Positions 36,157-45,819 of a DNA stretch of 64,000 nucleotides are shown in pieces. The stretch comes from Panaeolus papilionaceus. Lineage: Eukaryota; Basidiomycota; Agaricomycetes; Agaricales. A model generated the notes under the pieces. That model ran no database searches. It was given only the letters and a program-made list of their open reading frames with translations, and was not told the DNA's origin. The DNA lies in assembly GCA_015501605.1 (NCBI GenBank), contig JADNRZ010000015.1, positions 248,001 to 312,000 of the forward strand. Direction: 5' to 3'. The position numbers were made by a program, and so were the translations under genes. Position 1 is the first letter of the stretch, and every line of letters begins with the position of its first letter.

Positions 36157-36870
36157 GAGGGCAGTTGTGCACTCATCATTCCACCAAGCTTTTGATCGCT
36201 TGACAACTTTTTTCTCCGTGGCATGGTGATCCCATGCCTCTTGGAAGCAGAGAGCAATAGCCAAGGCCATGTCCTCCACCCCCTCAGGAGTACTGTCCGA
36301 CGAGGCCCTGCAGCCCTGCGTGAAGCACAGATAGGAAAGCCTTTTCCATGTCTGAATTAGGCTTGATCGAGCAAGGGAAAGTGCATCCCAAAGGGATGTG
36401 ATTGCTGACACCCTGCCAGGACCCGTCGCGCTTTGGCGCATGGGACAGAGAGAACTCTGCCTTGAGGAAGACAAGATCAATCACTGTAGGCGAAAGGTCT
36501 GCCTGAAAGGGGATGTGGGTCGGGCCCGGATTAATCGGCTCAGCCCACAGCAACCCCGTCTCTGCCGCGATTTCCTGGATCTGGACGGCGCGGGAGTTGT
36601 GCCCTTCCACGTCTGGGTCCCAGACGTGAGAGCGACAATTGAAGTCTCTCCCCATATACACGAGGGGGGGGAGATCATCGAGGTGGTTGTGGAGGAAGCG
36701 CTACGCACTTCCTCCACTGTCTGAATAAACATTTAACAGGTTAAAAACTTCCCGCTCCTCAAAGAGCGAGAGTAGTTGGATGTCACAGTGCTTAATAATA
36801 TCTGGACGGAGTGCAGGGCGATACCGCACAAGGCTGCGCGCCACGTACATTATCACACGGGGGGATTGCA
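36157..36870 (-). pseudogene. LINE ORF2 endonuclease fragment (L3)
   Basis: Minus-strand APE-type endonuclease region: VNVYSDSGGSA-like, GRDFNCRSHVWDPDVEGH (GDFN motif altered to RDFN), VIDLVFLKAEFS, and SNHIPL where SDH is expected. It ends at KRSKAWWNDECTTAL, cut by A3. It is the same gene as 40491-40742, separated by the large palindrome. Compared with 45820-46929 it has lost catalytic residues and is inactive. Confidence 0.82.
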
Positions 36871-39800
36871 GCCATAGAGGCTAGATTTCTATATCACAAC
36901 TGTCTGTGGCCAGTCTCCCCTCATCAGTCCAGACTGTCCTTGGACAGCACTGTCCACAGGCAGTGGGGGCTGGGGGAGCACTGCTGGGGGGATTTCCGGG
37001 GGTGGGGGATGGGTAGGGGGGTGGGTAGGGGTATATAGGGGGTGAAATAGGTGATATTCCGGGGGTAGGCGGATGGGTAGGGGGTTTGGGATAGGGGGGA
37101 TGGATGGGGGGATGCTAGATAGGGGCTGATGGCTTATCTGGCTGGGTGGGGGTTGGGCAAATGTTGTCGGATAGATATGATATGGGTATGGGGGTGTAGA
37201 GAAAAAAATCAGGATCCCGGAATGGGTATTGTCAGGGTGGGGGATCAGTGGTTGGCAAGCAATTAAGGAAATACACTCTCAGAGCCAGACACAAATCAAA
37301 ATAAATTGAAAAAATAATATAAATCATAAATAGCGCGCTCAATTCTGCTCCGATTAGGCTGAAATTTTGAACGCAGCCTCCCACATATGATCCCTATCGA
37401 CCCTTAAAAAATGTTTTTTTACATGGGTCACTTGAAAAGCCCCTATCTTTGGCCCAAACAGTATCCTGCTCCATATTGCACCGCTCTGGGCACTATTTTG
37501 GGTGATCTATATATCGTTAGAAAGCTCTTTACAGCCTCTATAAGATCCCACCATCCGATCTGCCAAATTATACCAGCAACTAAGCAGATCAGGTTCACTT
37601 TTTCCGCTTTTTTAGCCCCTATTCCCCCTACTACAATTATTTCCTCAATATTGCTTCGCTTTTGGCACCATTTGGGTGGATATATATATCATTAGAAAGG
37701 TATACACTATATCTATCTATTCATGTGGTCCGATCTGCCAAATGTGGCCACAGAAGCAGCAGATCTGCTCTGGTTATTGTGCATTGATTAAATGAGCCCC
37801 TATTTACAAATCAAATCTTCGTCCTGATCAGGAATATTAGTGTGATGTCATTGATCCCATTTAATCTCATCAATCCTCATTAATTAGCTTCGCTTTTTTG
37901 GGAAATTGGCATCACTGATCTGCTCTCAGGCACAAATGACATCACACCAATTAATATTCCTCTCCCACCATTATTGCAGCATTTATTCCACCGCTTTTTT
38001 GGCACTTTTATATAGACATATTAATATCAATGGAAAGCTACAGCTGCCTAGTATTTGAATATTTAATTTCTTGCAGGAGATTACCCAAAACAGCTCCGCT
38101 TTTTTGATAATCAATTGCCCCTATTTATTAATAGCATTATTAATGCTGCATTTTCCACCGCTTTTTTGGCACCTTTTTTGCACACCATATATACCATAAG
38201 AAAGCTATAAGTGTCTAGTTTAAAAACAGGCCCTTATATCATCACTATCCTCACTGGGGATTGCACCATTCAATTTCGATTTTTTGGTAATTAAATGAGC
38301 CCCTATCTTTAATTACATTTCTTTGTGCACCATTTGTATTTATTCCCTTTATTATTTTAATTGACATATATATATCACCAGAAAGCTACAATCATCTACT
38401 TTCAGGATCTGAAGACAGATCATAAATGTTGTGCTTGTGGATGGAGCAATTGCATTTCGCAGTTTGGATACTAGAGCGTGGGAACACCCTTTGATCCTCC
38501 TTCTCCTCCTCCCCCCTTCGCTTTTTTGGCTTCATTCCTCCACACCCCCGGCACCTATCAACCTGAAACTTGCTACACCTTTATATACACCATATCTATG
38601 TCTATATCTCTGCTTATATGCAAATTGAAGAGGTTCCACTCATTACATTCACCAATTACATATTAAAATACTATGTTTGCACCATAGGTATTTTGATAAG
38701 TAATTGGTGAATGTAATGAGTGGAACCTCTTCAATTTGCATATAAGCAGAGATATAGACATAGATATGGTGTATATAAAGGTGTAGCAAGTTTCAGGTTG
38801 ATAGGTGCCGGGGGTGTGGAGGAATGAAGCCAAAAAAGCGAAGGGGGGAGGAGGAGAAGGAGGATCAAAGGGTGTTCCCACGCTCTAGTATCCAAACTGC
38901 GAAATGCAATTGCTCCATCCACAAGCACAACATTTATGATCTGTCTTCAGATCCTGAAAGTAGATGATTGTAGCTTTCTGGTGATATATATATGTCAATT
39001 AAAATAATAAAGGGAATAAATACAAATGGTGCACAAAGAAATGTAATTAAAGATAGGGGCTCATTTAATTACCAAAAAATCGAAATTGAATGGTGCAATC
39101 CCCAGTGAGGATAGTGATGATATAAGGGCCTGTTTTTAAACTAGACACTTATAGCTTTCTTATGGTATATATGGTGTGCAAAAAAGGTGCCAAAAAAGCG
39201 GTGGAAAATGCAGCATTAATAATGCTATTAATAAATAGGGGCAATTGATTATCAAAAAAGCGGAGCTGTTTTGGGTAATCTCCTGCAAGAAATTAAATAT
39301 TCAAATACTAGGCAGCTGTAGCTTTCCATTGATATTAATATGTCTATATAAAAGTGCCAAAAAAGCGGTGGAATAAATGCTGCAATAATGGTGGGAGAGG
39401 AATATTAATTGGTGTGATGTCATTTGTGCCTGAGAGCAGATCAGTGATGCCAATTTCCCAAAAAAGCGAAGCTAATTAATGAGGATTGATGAGATTAAAT
39501 GGGATCAATGACATCACACTAATATTCCTGATCAGGACGAAGATTTGATTTGTAAATAGGGGCTCATTTAATCAATGCACAATAACCAGAGCAGATCTGC
39601 TGCTTCTGTGGCCACATTTGGCAGATCGGACCACATGAATAGATAGATATAGTGTATACCTTTCTAATGATATATATATCCACCCAAATGGTGCCAAAAG
39701 CGAAGCAATATTGAGGAAATAATTGTAGTAGGGGGAATAGGGGCTAAAAAAGCGGAAAAAGTGAACCTGATCTGCTTAGTTGCTGGTATAATTTGGCAGA

Positions 39801-40490
39801 TCGGATGGTGGGATCTTATAGAGGCTGTAAAGAGCTTTCTAACGATATATAGATCACCCAAAATAGTGCCCAGAGCGGTGCAATATGGAGCAGGATACTG
39901 TTTGGGCCAAAGATAGGGGCTTTTCAAGTGACCCATGTAAAAAAACATTTTTTAAGGGTCGATAGGGATCATATGTGGGAGGCTGCGTTCAAAATTTCAG
40001 CCTAATCGGAGCAGAATTGAGCGCGCTATTTATGATTTATATTATTTTTTCAATTTATTTTGATTTGTGTCTGGCTCTGAGAGTGTATTTCCTTAATTGC
40101 TTGCCAACCACTGATCCCCCACCCTGACAATACCCATTCCGGGATCCTGATTTTTTTCTCTACACCCCCATACCCATATCATATCTATCCGACAACATTT
40201 GCCCAACCCCCACCCAGCCAGATAAGCCATCAGCCCCTATCTAGCATCCCCCCATCCATCCCCCCTATCCCAAACCCCCTACCCATCCGCCTACCCCCGG
40301 AATATCACCTATTTCACCCCCTATATACCCCTACCCACCCCCCTACCCATCCCCCACCCCCGGAAATCCCCCCAGCAGTGCTCCCCCAGCCCCCACTGCC
40401 TGTGGACAGTGCTGTCCAAGGACAGTCTGGACTGATGAGGGGAGACTGGCCACAGACAGGCCCTCATATATGATCCTAGCCTCTACAGGT
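36871..40490. repeat. Giant palindromic element 1
   Basis: Arms 36900-38671 and 38688-40459 are reverse complements with constant coordinate sum 77359 and no mismatch in the stretches I compared, around a spacer of about 16 bp. Beyond the arms each end continues as a diverged repeat containing TAGAGGCTAG. The element sits in a LINE ORF2, which resumes on either side of an imperfect 7-8 bp duplication (GGGGATTG, GGGGGTTG). Each arm has a G-rich outer zone (36960-37170) and inner repeats of about 175 bp with GAAAGCTAC and CCGCTTTTTTGG words. Matching short frames on the two strands are mirror images and are not considered genes. Confidence 0.9.
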
Positions 40491-40742
40491 GGGGGTTGAC
40501 CGTCGGCACTCTTCACATCAGCAAAGAGCAAACCAGTTGGGATGGACCAGGGGTCCTTCCACATTGTTGCCCTCCTTGTTGGAGGTGGACAGCGCTGTAT
40601 GAATCAAACGCCACGGGGGCTCTTGGATGAATAAAAGATTGTACACAGTTTGCATACGGTCCAGTAACAAATTCATATGTTCATAATTTTTACAAACATT
40701 CTGAGAAAATACACTAATGTCCTTAGATTTGGTTTGACTCAT
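40491..40742 (-). pseudogene. LINE ORF2 N-terminal fragment (L3)
   Basis: ATG at 40740-40742 opens MSQTKSKD, followed by SQNVCKNYEHMN and LLFIQEPPW, the first two endonuclease motifs (Asn and Glu). It runs into the palindrome after SADGQPPP. The start codon lies two bases after the ORF1 stop. Confidence 0.82.
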
Positions 40743-40744
40743 TT

Positions 40745-43183
40745 CTAAGAACAATTGTGTGAGATTTTGGGTGCAGCGCCATGTCGGCTACTCACCTTAG
40801 CATACGCCCTAACATACCAGTTCTCATCGAACCGGTTACGCCAGAACGGGCAGTTGCGGGCATCTGCTGTGTGGTCTCCCTTGCAATTAACGCAGGGGAA
40901 CTGATAAGGACACGCCTCCCCCAACGGAGTCAGGGGGACAGGTGGGTTAGAGTTAGGGTTGCCTTGGCAACACCCTGAGAGCGATTGGTGCTGGTCCCTA
41001 GTGTGGGGCCCACTGCAAACTGGACATGTCTGGCCGCAAGCCTGACAGTGTTTAATGTCGTGGCCCCACCTGAAGCACTTAGGGCAACAGGGGACACCAC
41101 GGTTGGCCGAAGCCGCCTGAATAGAACAGGAGTGCCCACAAATCATTATGGACCTCCCGATGAGCGTCTTTGCTCAGGCACCCTGCTGGGTGTCCCATAG
41201 ATCGAAATAGACAGTCGTGGTAGCAGCCATCTTGGAATTATGAATAATGCGCAGTTTAGTGCGCAAAGTGAAGGAGGACATGAGGGGCGACGCGGCAACC
41301 ACGCGCTTCACATCTTCTTCGGTAATCCTAACGCCAGTCGTCAGGGAAGAGAAAACCGGGACATTGACCATCTTGAGGTATGACATCGAGGCGGGCAGGG
41401 TGACCTGTGGGGAGAGCGGACCTTGCGTCTCCAGGAAGAATTTCTTCGCGACGGACCAGATGAGGGCGATGTTACGACTTTCCCATTACTAGTGTACTAC
41501 CATCTCTCTATGTACTTATATCTCGTCTATCTTTTTCTTACCTTCTCTCCTTTTCTTCCACGTGACCTTATCTTATCTTATCTTTCATCACGTGATCACC
41601 TATCTTATCTTTTATCACCTGATCTACCATTTATCTTATCTCGGTTCCACTTTTGACTCATCTTTCCTTTGACTCTTACTTGACTCGTCCTCGACTCATT
41701 TTTACTCTTTCTTCTTACTTATGACTCTCTTTACTAGTCATACATCCTTTGACTCGTTACTTCTACTCATATGGACTCATATCTTTTCACGCACAGACCG
41801 CCTGTAATACCTATATAAACCCAGTAGCTATACTCTTGTTCTTTAGCTAGTTCTTTAACTACAATAGAACGATAACTTCTACTGCTTCTTTCTTAACTTG
41901 CTCTCTGCTAAGACAATACCATCGAGCAATTCTCGAAGTGGCATTCTTAGTACGATAACTAGAACTTATATTCTGATCAGAATACCGAACCCGACTTCTC
42001 CGACCAACCTCGACTTAGCTCAAAGGCCTTAACTGCAAGCGCCCGTCGAGCTACCGTAACAGGCGATATCCCTTTCTGATGCGACATGAGTGGTCTCGAC
42101 AGTGTACCTGTTGAACGTGGGGCCGCACAAGAGAGCGCGAATAACAGCGGCAGCGCAAGCCAGCACCGTGTTCACCTCCTGATAAAGGTGCTCGATGTCT
42201 ACCAGAGGTAGAGACCACGCCGTGAAAGTGATGAGGACCTGTTGACAAGACGGGCCCTTGACAACATAGGACAGGGTGGAGGCATTCTTGGGTTTGCCTC
42301 TACCCGTGGATGGCCTGGCTACCTGGGTGGGGTAGGCCTGGGGCGGGAATTGCACATGGGCATTAGACATGCCTGGCTGTGGCGCTCTGTAACCAGTAAC
42401 GGTTGAGCGTTTGGCGACCACAGCGAAAGACGGTTTTGGCTTCGTCTGTCGGTTCACCTGAGGGGGAGGCCCAGAGGGCCTCCGAAAGGTCCCAGCTATG
42501 GGAACTTTTGGCTTCGTGGGGGCCGTTCCTGTCATTTCCGTATCTTCAGGAGCAACAGGGTTGGAGGATGTCGGGATGGGTCCCACAGCCTTCCGCTTTC
42601 CGAAAGACGACAACTTTCGGGTGGAGGAGGCCGGGTCTCCCACAGGTGGTCCGTGTGCAGTGCCCTGGACCTGTGGGGTTGTATCAAGGTCAGCGGCGAT
42701 GGCCTGCTGCACCTCGGCATCGTACTCCTTGTCCATCTCCATTGGGGGAGGTGGGCTGGAGGGTGGAAGTGAGCCCTCGATGAGGGGCTGCCTGATTGTA
42801 ACGTCCCCCTCAACAACATCATACGAGATATTAAGGACGGAGTAGAGGGCATCCACCAGCGCGTTGTCGTAGCCAGTGGGTTCAACTGCTGCCCAGGTGG
42901 ACCTGGACACCCGCTTGACAAGCTCAAGGATCTCGTGGGCGAGGATACTTGTATCCACTTGGTTAGCGAATACAGATGGGTTGGCACCATTCTCCATCCA
43001 GTGCCGCAGCTCCCTCACACTGCGAATAGCAGCCTTCAGATCCCCACTGGCCTCCTCCTTCGTACCAGCCACTTCGAAGGGAACCGACGAATGCCTCAAG
43101 TAAGAAGGTTGAGAAGCAGCAGATCTCCTGCTCTTCCTGGCGACGGTTGTCCAGCTCTCCCCTCCTTCGCTGCGATGATCCAA
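40745..43183 (-). pseudogene. LINE ORF1 with CCHC knuckles, split by a solo LTR (L3)
   Basis: Minus-strand ORF1 from the ATG at 43183, about 600 aa if the solo LTR at 41470-42061 and one GGCGA copy are removed; the frame is then continuous from RDIA to LIWSVAKKF. The N-terminal half is Ser/Pro-rich with a helical region (ELRHWMENGANPSVF). The C-terminal half has CCPKCFRWGHDIKHC, CPVCSGPHTRDQHQ and CVNCKGDHTADARNC knuckles. LINE ORF1 proteins coat the element RNA and act in cis. The stop TAG at 40745-40747 is followed by AAATG of ORF2. Apart from the insertion it has no stops, so it is recent. Confidence 0.85.
41470..42061 (+). mobile_element. Solo LTR of the Gypsy1 family
   Basis: 592 bp, TGTTACGACTTTCCC to GAGCTACCGTAACA, flanked by the exact 5-bp duplication GGCGA (41465-41469, 42062-42066). 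TATA-like CTATATAAACC occurs around 41810. The last 40 bp match the Gypsy1 LTR at 14003, but CpGs here (CGCCCGTCGAGCTACCG) are TpG/CpA there. It probably arose by LTR-LTR recombination of a full insertion. Confidence 0.9.
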
Positions 43184-43203
43184 TTGATTTCCCCCGGGGA
43201 TGG

Positions 43204-43990
43204 GGGTGGTGTTTTTTTTTTTTTTTTTTTCTTTTTCAACAATTTATATACCAGTGCGTGACTGGCAGTCCAGTCGGATCACAGTAAATACAAACGAGTA
43301 GCTAACTACCAGAATGACCACTCCCCAATTAAGTCGGGTATATACCACAGCAGACTAATCTAAGGCAAGCGCGAAGCGCAAGCAAAGAACATGGGGGCAA
43401 GTTATCAAAGCTGATTGCACAGCAAGTAAGCCCCTCCCTCCGAAGAAGGCAGCAGTACAAGGTGAGAAACCGAGCGTTGTCAGGTTAACGCCCTCGACCT
43501 GGTTGTTGAACAGAAGTGGTGGTGCCCTGAAGGGGCACCTACTACGCGAAGCCCTTGGTTACCCATGGACGGGCACCAGGCAGCTAAACTCTATCCTGCG
43601 TACACACTGAAGTGTGCTCCCTGACCACTGGTTGTAGCGCCGAAGCTTCCAGCACGCAAGGGCCCCGTTGCTGGCATCCAATTAAGGACTGCTCGGGGGA
43701 CGGGCCATCGTCTCAGCCTCCTGAATGTTCGGGACCCCAACAACCACCTCACTTCAGAGCTTTATCCGACGCCCTCCTCCTCCCAAGGGCAGGAAGGACA
43801 TATAGCGGCATAGGAGAACGTGAGTGGGTTCGCATTCAAATATTTATAGAGCTCCCATGTATCCCATGGGTGCCCGCAATAATGCTTGTACTTCCGGCAG
43901 GAGCACAAGATGTGAGAGCGCGTCCTGAAGTGCCTGCAGGCGCACTGAGGTGCGGGGAGATTGAATTGCATGCGGTGATAATATTCACCA
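43204..43990 (-). mobile_element. LINE 3' end, 5'-truncated (L4)
   Basis: Minus orientation: a poly(T) run at about 43210-43230, then the 3' UTR and the last part of ORF2, with EYYHRMQFNLPAPQC, HILCSCRKYKHY and the end EEEGVG (stop at 43762). It joins head-to-head with L5 near 43990. The Cys-rich CX3C...C region is the C-terminal zinc-finger-like end typical of LINE ORF2. Confidence 0.75.
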
Positions 43991-45558
43991 TGAGCAAGCA
44001 GCACGCTGGCAAGGCACACCCTCACCCTCGAGCCATCTCGAAGATGACTGGTGCCCAGAAGGCCAAAGTCTAGAGTGCAGTCATGGAGATCGACAAGAAC
44101 CTCCTCCACCTTGAAGAACCAATGCAGGGATTCCCTCCAGAGGCTCGTCCAGGCCACCGCTTGCTTGATCGTTTTCATGATCGCATCATCACCAGGAGCA
44201 CCATACCAGGCACGAGCGCCGAAATACACTGCGACGAGTTGGACACCATCCTTGGCTGGGGAGATACCAGCCCCCACACTGTGTCAGCCATTGTGGACAC
44301 CTCTGTGCCTCCATCATGGCGCCATCAGTCCACTGTTTCGGCGGTGTATTATCGCAATGGGCAGGAGTTCCACAGCTCCAAGAACGTTGCAGGCAAGTCT
44401 CTAGCTCAGGATGCGGAGCTCTTTGCCATTCAGTGCACTATCTCCTTTGCCTCGCGCCAGGAGGGGTGCACACACATCGTGGTATTCACTGATAGCTTGG
44501 GCATGGCCATGCGATCTGTGGATCCATCTGTTGGTCCTGGTCAGGTGCATGCCCTGGCCAACTGTTGTCTGCTAGCTGAGTGGTTCTCCAGGAGCGAAGA
44601 TCACTTGCTCACCTTTGTCCATGTGCCGTCAACGATTTGTTGGGCACCCCACTACAAAGCTCACTGCATGGCATGTCAGCTCACCATCTCTGTTGGTCGC
44701 AAAGTCAACACTACCCTCTCCTGGCTTCGTCGTGAGGCTGATGCCAGGTGCGAAGGGGCATGGACTTGTCAGTTCATGGCTCCACAAGTGCGAGGGCATC
44801 TTCTTGGTGCTCAAGTCCGTCAAGGACATCGAAATCACTGCAACTGCTGCAAAGTCCGGCCAATGGATCCCTCAAATTGACAAGTCCCCTACATTAATGG
44901 CTCATGCTGTGCGTTGCATCACCAACCACGCTCCGATGGGCTCATATTATGCGCGCTTCAAACCTCTGGAACCCACAGCCTGCCCCTGCGGCTCACCACG
45001 CATGGACCAACTCCACATTCTTGCCTGTTGTCGCTTGTTCAAAGGCAAATCTGTTCCATCAACTCTTGTTGGGTTGGTGCGCTTCCTCAAGGATAACCCA
45101 GCTGCGTTCTCCTTCACCAAGCCTCGCAATCGCGCTGGGTATGGCTGAGTGGATGGAGGGGCTTGGGTTATCATCCTTCAGCGCTTCCCAAGACCGTGCT
45201 TCGGCATGTGCGCTAGTAAGTTGTTCTGGATGTAGATGTTTACTGTGATTCAACACATACGTCTTTGGCGGGCACCCTTCTCCCTTCGGTTTTTTCTTCC
45301 ACCATTCCTCTGCACTGCCGCTTCGCGGCATTGCCCCTGTCCTGGATTTAGGCAAGCTATGCTTCATAACCATCGCCCTTAGGTCCCCTTCTGAGCTTGG
45401 GGCAGCTCTTAAGCCCCCTTCATTTCTTGATACGATTGGAGTATTTAGTAGGAGTTGGTGTATATGTAGTTTATCTCATGTATATTAGCAATGATCACGA
45501 CTGGACTGCTAACGAGCCCCGGTATATAAATTGTTGATTTAAAATAATAATAAAAAAA
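43991..45558 (+). mobile_element. LINE subfamily 2, RNase H and 3' end (L5)
   Basis: Plus strand, diverged from L6. RNase H: SAVYYRNGQEFHS, DAELFAIQCT, VVFTDSLGMA and FVHVPSTICWA. After a frame change at about 44780 comes the C-terminal zinc-finger-like CPCGSPRMDQLHILACC, stop at 45148. The 3' UTR ends TATATAAATTGTTGATTT and an A/T-rich tail. The RNase H removes the RNA strand during second-strand synthesis in Tad-like LINEs. Confidence 0.78.
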
Positions 45559-45565
45559 CACCAGG

Positions 45566-45816
45566 GACCAACACCAATCACTCTCTGGGTGCTGCCGAGG
45601 CAACCCCAACTCCAACCCACCCGTCCCCCCAACTCCGTTGGGGGAGGCATGTCCTCATCGGTTCCCTTGCGTCAACTGCAAAGGGGACCACACGGCGGAT
45701 GCCCGCAACTGCCCGTTCTGGCGTAACTGGTTCGACGAGAACTGGTATGTTAGGGCATATGCTAAGGTGAGTAGCTGACATGGCACTGCACCCAGAATCT
45801 CACACAATCATTCTTA
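45566..45816 (+). pseudogene. LINE ORF1 C-terminal fragment (L6)
   Basis: 5'-truncated start of the best preserved LINE. Only the last ORF1 knuckle region remains (CVNCKGDHTADARNC-type, FDENWYVRAYAK). It is joined directly to the A-rich tail of L5. Confidence 0.75.
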
Positions 45817-45819
45817 GAA

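Noticed and set aside
37411..39948. Pairs of identical open frames on opposite strands (37411-37695 / 39664-39948; 38431-38628 / 38731-38928)
   Set aside because: They are mirror images produced by the palindrome, contain no domain, and run across the 175-bp repeats.
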